Shown piece after piece: positions 11,263 to 20,611 of a stretch of DNA of 64,000 nucleotides. The stretch is taken from positions 1-64,000 of the forward strand of contig SNVD02012256.1 of NCBI GenBank assembly GCA_013180625.2. Reading direction: 5' to 3'. Origin of the DNA: Boswellia sacra (Eukaryota > Streptophyta > Magnoliopsida > Sapindales > Burseraceae). The notes below the pieces were generated by a model, which was not told the DNA's origin, made no database searches, and worked only from the letters and a program-made list of their open reading frames with translations. The position numbers were made by a program, and so were the translations under genes. How positions within the stretch are numbered: position 1 is the first letter of the stretch; each line of letters opens with the position of its first letter.

Positions 11263-11602
11263 GATGCATTCTTTCCAAAAAAAAAGGGAGAAGAAAAAAA
11301 AGTTATTATATATAAATAAAAATGAATGCCCCTACCTAATGTTGTTAGCCTTAACGAATATTGGAACCGATATGGCTTCTTTCTAATAAGCCCCATAGTC
11401 ATGCGCCAATTGAACACAAAAAGAAGGTTTGTTGATATCTTGATTAAAAGGTACATGAGTCATAAAAAAATAAAAATCTATTGAGAGTTTGTTTATTTGG
11501 ATAAAATCAAAGAGAGTGTAATAATTGATCACCTTGGATGTAAAATTCTATAAATCACTTCTAAATAATAACGCTTTAATTGCTAGGGACTAGCAATAAA
11601 CT

Positions 11603-11614
11603 GGTTGGGGGGTA
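11603..11614 (+). other. Polypurine tract of the plus-strand gypsy element
   Basis: GGTTGGGGGGTA directly precedes the LTR start TGATGAAC at 11615. Polypurine tracts prime plus-strand DNA synthesis and lie immediately upstream of 3' LTRs. Confidence 0.7.
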
Positions 11615-13133
11615 TGATGAACACTTAAATATGTATGTTTTATAAGAGTTTAATTCATCATATTGCACTAATAATGTCATTAAATTCTCCAACTTAGCAT
11701 ATTTGTAGTCTTTGCATCTTTGGAATTAATTTTCTCTTAATTTTGGTTTTGTTATAGATTCGGTAAAATGAGTATAACTTTCTATTTATAGATCAGAATG
11801 GTGTAAATCTTAATGTTTTGGAAAGCTGATCCAATTATCTACAAGATTGTGTCTCATAGGCTTCATCAAATTCGGGCTCTAAGTGGATCAAAAATGGGTT
11901 TGAAGTAAACCCATATGCAGTTTCGGTCCAGCCTGACCATGCCTCAGTATTTTGGCCATATCTCTCAAAATAGGTATCCAAATTGTCTGATTCAAAATGT
12001 TCTAGAAAGTGAGACAAATATCTACAACTTTCATGAAGACATGTGATCAAAATTCTTAATAATTCTTTGCCAAAATTGGTGGTCAGTGCCCCTAATGATC
12101 CCAATTGTCAAAGATTTTTACAACTAATATTTGACAATTGTGCCCTTGTAATTTGACAAGTTTCCCCCTGGATGTATCTATAAATAGAGGTGCCTTGTAA
12201 TCATTTGGACATTTTAGCCTTGGCTGGATCATTTTGGCTCTGGCTAGGATCTTGTTTTGTGTTTTGTGTGTTTATGTTATTAATGAATTTCCTTTTTCTT
12301 GCATTTTATTTTCTTTCTCTTATAATGTCTTTCTAATTTCTCTCTTGCTAAGGTAAAAGGGTGAAACCCTTGATATGAGAATAAAGATTCTCTAACCCTT
12401 AGGTATGTACTTAATAATCATAATCTTTTGTTATTTAATTTATATGATTTATATTTTTTTTCCTAATCAATCTTGACACCACTCGTAAAGTGGAGGTCTT
12501 GATCCATTGTGGACAATCCTTAGCACATCAAATGCTTGGATCCTTTCTAGACGTCGGATGGTTCTTCTTTACCGACACAAGTCTAGTTAGGAACCTTGAT
12601 TTGTTGTAGACATATGGCGATTGGCACATTGGATGCTTAAACCCATTTACAAGAAGTGGTATAAATATTGGTAACGAAATAAATATCATTCATATAACTA
12701 AAATGGGTTAATTATCCTTATTCGAAATATCAAGGGCGGATCCCCTAACCTTAGCTTTCATTCTTATTGTGTTACTTTCTCTTTGTTATATTTTAATTAT
12801 TCTTCTTTATTGTTTGTGAATTTGTTCCTTTATTTACTATGGAAGGTTTTACCTCCTAAATTCCCATGGTTGGTTTTACCACCTAATTCTATGGATGGCT
12901 TCACCTCCTTTTGCTTTTCATTTTATATTTGAATGGTCGATAATATCGCCTATCATCCTTACATTTATTTGATATTATGTCATCATGATCTCTTTGAATC
13001 ATCCATATTATATTTGCTTAGCTTATAATTTGTAACGCTTAAATCTCCTTCCTCGTGGATCGACTCCGGTCTCAACGGGTTTATTACTTCGACACTCCTA
13101 TACTTGGGAGATAATCCTTTTTTGGATGTGTCA
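11615..13133 (+). repeat. 3' LTR of the plus-strand Athila-like element
   Basis: The block starts TGATGAACAC after the polypurine tract and ends GTGTCA, 1519 bp. Near its 3' end (13040-13100) it contains CTCGTGGATCGACTCCGGTC and GGGTTTATTACTTCGACA, typical of the downstream part of Athila/Tat LTRs. Copia RT coding sequence continues at once after it. The right-hand target duplication would be TAAAG. No host gene is seen inside. Confidence 0.75.
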
Positions 13134-13136
13134 TAA

Positions 13137-14552
13137 AGGTTTTCAACAAACTTCTAGCCTTGATTACTTTGATACTTTCAATCCTGTAATTAAGCCTTAA
13201 ACTCTCGGAGTAATTTTTTCTTTAGCTATTACTTTGAATTGGGATATCCAGCAAATAGATGTGAATAATGCTTTTCTGCATAGTGAGCTTCAAGAAACTA
13301 TTTTAAGACTCAACCAGAAGGGTTTATAGATGCTTCTCAGCCTACATTTGTTTGTCAACTTCACAAATCCTTATATGGCTTGAAGCAGGCCCCTAGAGAT
13401 TGGTTTAACAAGCTCAAGAGTGCTCTGCTTCAGTGGGGTTTCAGCCATCTATTTTAGACACTAGCTTATTCATTTTTAAGTCTGATAGCACAATGGTATT
13501 GTTGCTAGTGTATGTTGATGATATCGTAATCACTGGCAGTGATAATGTTCAGATTAAGAAAGTAATTTCTGATTTGAATCAAAGATTTGCGCTAAAAACA
13601 CTTGGCTCTATCAATTACTTTCTTGGTTTTGAAGTTACAAGGTCCAAGAACTGTATGTTATTAACACAGAGAAAGTATGAAATTGATCTGTTGAAGAGAT
13701 GCAAAATGCTGGAATCAAAGGCAATTCAGTCACCTATGGAAGCAAATTCAAAACTGTCATTAAAGGATAGTGTAGAATTGAGTAACCTACTTTATACAAG
13801 AGTACAATTGGTGCTTTGCAATATCTCTCAATGACTAGGCCTGATATCTCATATGCAGTGAATAAATTGAGTTAATTTCTGCAGTGTCCTAAAATTAAGC
13901 ATTGGTAAGCTTGCAAAAGAGTACTGAGATATATCAAAGGCACTCCTCATTATGGTTTAATTTTCAAACCTATACAGTCATTCAAACTCAAAGCTTACAG
14001 TGATGCTGACTAGGCAAGCTCTCTGGATGAAAGAAAATCTACTTCAAGGTGTTGTGTTTATCTTGGGAACAATTTAATTTACTGATGTTCAAAGAAACAA
14101 AAAGTTGTAGCAAGGTCTTCTACTGAGTCAGAATATAGGGCCATGTCTCTTGCAGCAGCAAAAGTGATTTGGTTGCAAGTCCGCTGTCTGAACTTGAGAT
14201 CAGATTGAGTGACATTCCAGTCATGTTTTGTGAGAATAAGGGAGCAGAATCTTTGGCTTCTAATCCAATATTCCATGTTAGAACAAAGCATGTTGAAATT
14301 GATGTGCACTTTATTAGAGAAAAGGTGTTGGCAGGGCAGTTAAAGGTTCAGCATGTCTCCACAGAATTTCAGAATGCTGATATTCCAACAAAACCTTTAG
14401 CTGGAGCAAGGTTTGATTTCCTCCAAGATAGGCTAAACATTTCATCTGAAGAGCATGTAGACTTAGAAGTAAAAGATGTAAGCTCAACAGCTCAAGCACA
14501 TTCAAATTCTGAACATTCAAATTTTGAAGCTGAGTTGATGTTTCTGAAGTGA
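13137..14552 (+). pseudogene. Copia reverse transcriptase and RNase H, degenerate
   Basis: Translation starts at KGFQQTSSLDYFDTFNPV, a standard copia RT segment. [10 protein letters not shown] and [11 protein letters not shown] follow, then an open segment at 13433-13834 with the catalytic LVYVDDIVITG and a SINYFLGFEV stretch. RNase H remains as STESEYRAMSLAAAKVIWLQ around 14120-14180 and the C-terminal HVRTKHVEIDVHFIRE. Several stop codons (13198, 13327, 13456 region) and frame changes break it. Upstream Gag, protease and integrase are absent from the window. Confidence 0.88.
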
Positions 14553-14610
14553 AGTTGACGCAAGTTTGCTAGGATGATTATTAGAAATCTTAGTTGCACT
14601 TGAGGGGGAC

Positions 14611-14815
14611 TGTTAACAATATTAGGAGTAGTTCTGGAATTTGATAGCTTGGGGACAGTGTTGTAAATTCACTCAAAAATACTGTTAAGTTTGTTAGAGT
14701 CATGTATAAATTATTTTTCTATTGTAACTGTGTTGATCATTGAACGAATAAGAACAGAAGGGAAAAGTTTCCTTTTCCAGCTCAAGAACAACTATAATTT
14801 CAACATCTTATAACA
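14611..14815 (+). repeat. 3' LTR of the copia remnant
   Basis: 205 bp with perfect TGTTA...TAACA ends, directly after the polypurine stretch TGAGGGGGAC. It contains GAACGAATAAGAACAGAAG near the end. The flanking CAAAT (14816-14820) would be the right target duplication; the left one is out of view. Confidence 0.8.
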
Positions 14816-17100
14816 CAAATATTCATGTAGAAATAAATATACACAAATATTTTATTATCAAAAAAATTAAAACGGATAATAGAAAATTCAAATGGTTTAA
14901 TTATTCTCTTTAAAATTGATGATTAATTATATTATAAGATAATTTTAATCGGTATAAATATGTTGAACATGGGTTAATTGTACATAAACAATTTAAAGGG
15001 ATTAGATTGATTAAGATTGTTATATATGACACAATGAACACATTTGCTAAAATGTTAATTGATGATCAGCCTCATCTACTTTTTATATGTATCCGTGTTT
15101 CAACTCAAATAATTAGATAGAATTTGTGCATAATTATCAAAATTTCGTTAATAACATTCCGAATTGCCATTGAACACTAAAATGCAACCTTTTTCCCTGC
15201 ATAATCTGATGGTTTAAAGTTAGTAAACTAACAGATTGGGAGCTACCGATGCCGCCCATTTGTCTTCCATGCTTGACAGGTCTCTTACTCTATAAATTTT
15301 ACTTATTTTATGGTATTTTAAAATTTTATTTCATCAAAGATAACTTTAAATGATTAAAATAAGAGAAAAAAACGAACGTAGTATAGACGGTGGCATGATA
15401 AGTTTAAATCATTAAAATATGATAAATAAACATAGTACAGACTGGCAGGAAGTCGTTAATATGTCAAATGATTAAATATTCTATTTTAAATATAATATTA
15501 ATTATGTAAAAATTTTCTTATTTTTTTATATTTTAAAAAGTACGATATTGACCAAGAATATAGCTAGATTAAACGATAACCAAAAAAAAAGAAAAAAGAA
15601 AAAAAAGATGAGTAATTCCTAATCAACAATGTAACACTTTTACTAATCAACTCTATATTAATCAGTGTATGAAAAAAAATTAATGTTTGATAAGCCGATA
15701 AGAAAAAAAAAATAAGGATTTAGTTAAATTTTAAAACACATCTTAAAATATGACTACCTTTTATATTTTCCTAACTTTTTTTATTGGTCATTAAGACGTA
15801 TGAATTATAATTAAAATAAGCGTAAGGCTCACATAAAAAAATAAATAGAATAATGAATATAAAAAAATTAATTTAATAAATATTAATAAATAATATGATA
15901 TTGAACTAATAATACAAAAATTACATCTTTTTCCCACGGGCTTTGCTACGCATGTGAGCACGGTCTAATTAATATATGTCAAAGCACTTAAAAATCTAAC
16001 CGACACAATGGAAGATTCTCTTTTGTTGACAATTCATAAGATTCGTGCATGACACTTACTACGTGTTAATAAAATGAATTATTAAAAGAAATACCCCATG
16101 CGTTGACAAAAGAGCCCAGGCAAGAATCTCCACTGGAATCTCGTTTTTTATTGTTGTAATTTATTTCTTTGGAATCGTTCTACGGTATAGCTATTATACA
16201 CTATGTAGCAGTTATTTATTTATATAAAAATCGTGAATGAATATGTAAAAGTTATAAATGAATAAATAAAATTTGTAACATAATTTTTGTATAGTTTTTA
16301 TTTACGATTTTTTATTTTACAGCTTTTATTTATTTATTTATGAATTTTATATATCCGTTTATCATTTTTACATAAAATAAGTAATTACTGTATAGATACA
16401 GTAATTATACCCAAGCCATTTCTATTTCTTTAAATCACCATTTTGTCTTTCGATGCTTCATCAACAAAAAGGGTTTTGGTTGCTTCACTTTCTTTGAATA
16501 ACAGTAAACAAATAATTGGTTGATATAATGTCCCACTACAATTATTTAAATTAACACACACCAACATCCATGTTGTATATTTTGATTATTATTATAATGA
16601 ACATCTTTGTTGGATCTGCTTTGTTAATGACACTGGTAATAAATGTAATTGAATTAATTTATTCGTTATTATTTCATACAGCCCAGAGTTTTTTAAATTC
16701 TCCTATAAATTTAATAGAAAAATTTGATAGATAATTTTCCTAAATTTTGTCACCTTCCTATTTTTTGGTCAATCAAACATGAAAACAAGAGTTTCTTAAA
16801 CTAATGAGTATTATATACAGCTAATCCATACAAAGTTAAATTAATGGAATCACTTGATATATAAGAAAAAAAAAAGATTTTATTTAATGATTTGGTAACC
16901 AGTTTTGTCTTGTTGGCTTGTATAGGTCGGTTGGGTACATTACATTATTCTAAGCATGTAGTGGCACTCCTATCTGTAATTTTAAAGACTAAAACACATC
17001 TAGGCTTTTATTTTGTTATGTAAATCAATATGAAATTTAATTAAATGGAAAAAATTGAACGATGATCCCTACAATTAAAAGTATAAAGAAAATGAAAAAA
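14816..17100. other. AT-rich intergenic DNA, no gene recognised
   Basis: About 2.3 kb with many A/T runs and no ORF with a recognisable domain on either strand. Weak structure is limited to a possible small inverted-repeat element (16184-16412). The last few hundred bases are the upstream region of the NHL gene. Confidence 0.6.
16184..16412. repeat. Possible 229-bp MITE-like inverted-repeat element
   Basis: The segment begins GGTATAGCTATTATACAC and ends with GTAATTATACC. The two ends are imperfect inverted repeats of each other (GGTATA outermost, with similar ATTA/TACTG stretches inside), and the interior is very AT-rich. No convincing target duplication is visible, so the call is tentative. 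Confidence 0.3.
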
Positions 17101-17120
17101 TTAAATGCACTTGCTCTCTT

Positions 17121-17127
17121 TATAAAA
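17121..17127 (+). promoter_or_regulatory. TATA box of the NHL/LEA_2 gene
   Basis: TATAAAA in the context CTCTTTATAAAACCCC lies 105 bp upstream of the start codon. A start of transcription about 30 bp downstream would give a leader of about 75 nt, normal for a plant gene. Confidence 0.6.
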
Positions 17128-17225
17128 CCCCTACACTTTCTCGGTAAGCTCTCGTATAAATTTGTCTCATTTTTATAGATCTCTTCAACTCTTATCAGTC
17201 CTCGAGTGTAAAAAATAACTGAGTT

Positions 17226-18008
17226 ATGCGCATCAAAATCTTCATCCCTCGTGGTCATCCTCGTGATCATAGGCCTCATGCCAAGGAAGACAAGAAGAAG
17301 GCAGATGATAAGGTCGGGCCACCTGCCGCTGCCGAGCCTGTCACCGTCGGCTTCGTGGAGTCGATTCTTTCCCTTATAGAATTGATCCCTTCCCTAATAG
17401 AATCTTTAGGTAAACCTGACAGCAAAAGAGGACTCATAAAAATAATAACCATTATTTCCATTATCATCCTCATTGTAGGCGTCGCCTTCCTCCTCCTCCG
17501 GAGTTTCCTCAAACCTAGCGAACCTGAGTTTGTCCTCCAAGATATCACCATTTACTCCTTCGATGTCTCTACTCCAAACTCCATCACTTCCAACTTTGGG
17601 GTCACCATTTCGTCACGTAACCCAAACAGCAATATCGGCTTTTATTATAACAAGCTCGATGTTTACACCAGTTATCGTGACCAGCAAATCACCAGCTCTA
17701 CAGCTATTCTTCCGAATTACCAAGATCGCAAGGAAACCAAAGTTTGGTCACCCACTGTTTATGGGACGGATGTGCCTTTGGCGCCATATAATGCTATTTC
17801 AATTTATCAAGATCAAGCAACGGGGTCTGTTATGCTGGCGTTCAAGATTGTTGGACAGGCGAGTTGGAAATTTTGGTCTCTTACATTGGGCAAACATAAT
17901 GTCAACGTCAAGTGTTTGGCTTTTGTTCCCTTTGGTTCCCAGCAAACAGGGGTTGTCGTGGACAATAATGCTGTTAAGTATCAGCTGGTACATACCTGCA
18001 GCATATGA
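17226..18008 (+). CDS. NDR1/HIN1-like (LEA_2 domain) membrane protein
   Basis: A 260-residue single-exon ORF; an in-frame TGA at 17220-17222 fixes the start. The N-terminus is basic and His-rich (PRGHPRDHRPH). A first hydrophobic, probably amphipathic stretch lies at 41-61, and a clear membrane anchor at about 70-91 (rich in Ile, Val, Leu). The LEA_2 fold follows, with the family motif RNPNSNIGFYY (131-141), YTSYRDQQI and a WSPTVYG segment. NHL proteins are plasma-membrane proteins linked to pathogen response and stress; most are single-exon genes of 200-260 residues, as here. A TATA box lies upstream. It is the last host gene before the LINE array. Its own function is not known from sequence. 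The extra hydrophobic stretch before the anchor is unusual for short NHLs. Confidence 0.88.
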   Translation: MRIKIFIPRGHPRDHRPHAKEDKKKADDKVGPPAAAEPVTVGFVESILSLIELIPSLIESLGKPDSKRGLIKIITIISIIILIVGVAFLLLRSFLKPSEPEFVLQDITIYSFDVSTPNSITSNFGVTISSRNPNSNIGFYYNKLDVYTSYRDQQITSSTAILPNYQDRKETKVWSPTVYGTDVPLAPYNAISIYQDQATGSVMLAFKIVGQASWKFWSLTLGKHNVNVKCLAFVPFGSQQTGVVVDNNAVKYQLVHTCSI

Positions 18009-18571
18009 GTGGGTGATGAAGTTGCAGATCTTTTTTCTTTTTAATAATTTTATGAAGCGAAGTGCTAGCAATACTCTCTGCCCCGCTCTCTACCTCTAGT
18101 GTTACCGCAAAAGTTTTGTTAAATCAAAATAATGGTCACTGAATCACTGACATCGATACTAATAACTAAAGTATAGGGATGCGATGTCAACATATGAAAT
18201 TAGAGAGTGGGAAAGAGAGTGTTGTCAGTATTGTTTTTCATGAATAGTCTATTTGTTCATTATGCTATGCTATCGATTAGGGAGGAATATTTGAGTAAGC
18301 CTAATAAATCATGTCATCATGGTGCAAAGATGATATGAGTAATCATTTAAAGTTTGCCATGTATGAAAGAAGAAGTTACAATTTCATTTTTTTCAATTCT
18401 TAAATACAGTTGTCTCCGTTTTCTGATTTTACTCGATCCTTTCTCTTTAGTCAAGTTTGAATTTTTAGTAACAAAACATGTTAGCGTGTCACTAGCAAAA
18501 AACTGTTTAGGCACAGCAGGTTCCAAGAAGTTCCACCTGGAGTCACTCAACACCATATGGCACAATATATG
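18009..18571. other. Downstream flank of the NHL gene, no further gene
   Basis: The 3' untranslated region and intergenic DNA. Short ORFs on both strands show no recognisable domain. The segment ends at the left target duplication of the hAT-like element (18572-18579). Confidence 0.5.
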
Positions 18572-18579
18572 CCCACAAC

Positions 18580-19535
18580 TAGGGGTGGCAGCTCGTGTTC
18601 ATGGGTTGTGTTTGTATCGTGTCGAGCTGTGATACGATAAAGATTGACCAAATACGAACATGATCCGTTTATTATTCGTGTCATTAAGTCTTAACACAAA
18701 CACGACACGATTATTAAATGGATAACACGACATGACACGCTAACACGAATAATAAACAAGTCGTATTCGTGTTAGACTGGAGTATTCGTCCGTTTTTGTG
18801 ATTTATTTGGTTGTTTTCTCTTTTGTTAGATTTGATTCAGTTTTTAAGAAATCTTAATTAGGGATTTGAGTTTCCGTCAGATTTGTGAACTTATTCTTTG
18901 CTTTTAGGGATAAATCTAGTGTTATTAGGTGATTTTTGTGGTTTGATGTGTATGAAAACTATGAAAACTGATGGGTTTTGTCACGAGATAGACGATGGAG
19001 CTCGGTTTTTTCTCGACACTCGACACTGACGTGTCGAGTTGTATCGGATGCACAATCGACACTTGATATCAGTTTATTTTCGAAGACATCGAGTGTCAGA
19101 TTGAAAACCGACACTCGGTATGTCTTATGTCGAGTGTCGGATTATGTCGGATTCATAATCCAACACTCGAGTAATCCGACATCCGATAAAGTCGTATAAT
19201 CTGTTGGAGGTATTCGATAGGAGTTTTGTCGGTTTATGTTGTCAAGCTCGAGCGAGATTGTTGAATTGTGTCGGCTTTTGTTGACGAGCTCTTTCAAGCG
19301 CATCAAGTTGCGTCGAGCATTTTGACAGGTTGCTTGTTTTTGCATTGTTTTTTTGTCGTATCATAATCGTGTTTGTGTGTAGAAGACTCTCAACCCGAAC
19401 ATGACATGATTATTAAACGGGTTGACATCTTCGACACGAACACGATATGAACACAAATAAGCCAAAACCAAACCCACTTAAACCCATGTCTTGTCAAGTT
19501 GTGTTTGCATGTCGTGTCAAAAATTGCCACCCCTA
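18580..19535. mobile_element. hAT-like nonautonomous DNA transposon (956 bp)
   Basis: Perfect 11-bp terminal inverted repeats TAGGGGTGGCA (18580-18590) and TGCCACCCCTA (19525-19535). Flanks are CCCACAAC (18572-18579) and CCCACAAT (19536-19543), an 8-bp target duplication with one mismatch, the size expected for hAT elements. Subterminal parts carry repeated ACGACACGA/ATTATTAAA(T/C)GG motifs in opposite orientation. The centre holds several CGACACTCG/CGAGTGTCG palindromic motifs (19010-19180). There is no transposase ORF, so it depends on an autonomous partner. Confidence 0.8.
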
Positions 19536-19650
19536 CCCACAATGCCACTTGGCAAGCAAAATGTCCCCTAACAAACAAACCTTGAAATTAAGGAAGTATA
19601 TTATGGAGTATAATCTTTATGACCTTCCATGATCCAACAATAGCACTAAC

Positions 19651-20573
19651 TTGGAGGATGTTCGATCCACTGGAATGGGTTTTCTGATCTTTCGCTTTAG
19701 GACTGAGGATGAGGTCCATGATATTTTAGAAAGAGGGCCATAGATGTTTGGCGGGAAGAACATTATCCTGCAACAGTGGAATCCACACTTCTCTTTCGAT
19801 AAAAATCGGAATTCTAGGATTCCGGTTTGGATTAGGCTGCATGGACTGCCTTTTCTATTATGGTCAACCAAAGCTCTTACAGTGTTTCTAGCATGGTCGG
19901 GAGGCCCCTTTCATGTGACAAAATGACTTATGAGCGGACCCGGTTGCGTTATCTCGGGTTTGTTTTGAATTAGATGTAGAGCATTCCCCATTGCATGATT
20001 TTAAAATCCGATGCAAGCTATCCTCTGAGCCTATCAGGATCAGAGTGGAATATGAGTGGAAACCAAAACACTGTTCTAAGTGTTGCTTGTTTGGACACAC
20101 CTGTCCTGTGCCTATGGTGCATTCTATACCCAGTATGGCTGAACACCAGCTACTACTACAGTCCCTAATTCAAAGGACAAGGGGAAGACTGTTGTTGCTG
20201 ATACCGCAACAGCAGTTCATATGAAGCATCCAACTTCTACCTCAGCAGGTCTAGTGATAAGTGAGAAGGCCTTGATGATTGCTCGTAGGGTTGATGCTGC
20301 ATCATCGGTTTCTAGTTCAGAGTCTGAGTCAGGTTCGGATTCTCCTTCTCATCTTGAGGCAGATCAATCTAGGCTTTTAGAGGATATGAATTATGACTTC
20401 AATAAGGAGGTTTCCTTTTCCGACGGCTTAATAGGTCCACCACTTTTGGGAAGTGCGGCAAGTATTTCCAAGAATCTTGCTCGCTTACGTAATGATCTTT
20501 CATCTGGTGAAAGCAAACAAAGCAGGAATGTCAATAAGGCAAACGATGGTAGGGGGGCAACTGCCCTTACTGA
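19651..20573 (+). pseudogene. LINE ORF1 remnant of L1 (DUF4283-like plus CCHC-like knuckle)
   Basis: The fragment encodes part of the DUF4283-like domain (QQWNPHFSFDKN; WIRLHGLPF), then KPKHCSKCCLFGHTCPVP, a knuckle-like segment, and a Ser/Glu/Asp-rich tail. ORF1 proteins of plant L1-type LINEs bind element RNA. A TGG-to-TAG stop lies at 19741, with frame changes near 19955 and 20140. The knuckle has C-x2-C-x4-H but the fourth Cys is two residues after His rather than five. Confidence 0.8.
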
Positions 20574-20611
20574 ATGTTTTTTACCCAGCTTATGTTATTT
20601 TTCAGTTTCCT

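Larger units (their letters stand above)
10305..11614 (+). other. Gypsy element 3' region between LOG and the 3' LTR
   Basis: No gene is visible. At 10425-10460 the sequence reads ACATTGAGGACAATGTTTC followed by TTGGTTGGGGGGG, a motif-plus-G-run commonly found downstream of pol in Athila/Tat-like elements. It supports placing LOG inside the element. A GGTTCAAATCC stretch near 10548 resembles a tRNA T-arm, but no tRNA can be folded around it. The remainder is low-complexity and A-rich (10930-10970, 11275-11300). Confidence 0.55.
3675..13133 (+). mobile_element. Athila-like Ty3/gypsy retrotransposon, 3' two-thirds, carrying a LOG gene
   Basis: Order on the plus strand: end of gag/protease linker, pol (to 6814), small ORF (6936-7220), solo copia LTR inserted later (7537-9375), LOG ORF (9654-10304), conserved pre-LTR motif with G-run (10425-10460), polypurine tract (11603-11614), 3' LTR (11615-13133). 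The left end is cut by the minus-strand element. To the right, copia RT coding resumes at 13134, so this element sits inside an older copia element. That pol and the 3' LTR belong to one element is inferred from order and orientation; the partner 5' LTR is not in view. Confidence 0.65.
13134..14815 (+). mobile_element. Ty1/copia retrotransposon remnant (RT-RNase H end plus 3' LTR)
   Basis: The remnant begins inside the reverse transcriptase domain where the gypsy LTR ends, and runs through RNase H to a polypurine tract (TTGAGGGGGAC near 14600) and a short 205-bp LTR. The gypsy element therefore inserted in this copia's pol; the copia 5' part must lie to the left of the outer gypsy element, outside the window. 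Confidence 0.85.

Noticed and set aside
15930..15965. Possible transposon end at CCCACGGGCTTTGCTACGCATG
   Set aside because: No inverted partner or target duplication could be found nearby.
17530..18099. Alternative 189-residue ORF overlapping the NHL gene
   Set aside because: It lies in another frame of the LEA_2 coding sequence, and its product has no recognisable domain.
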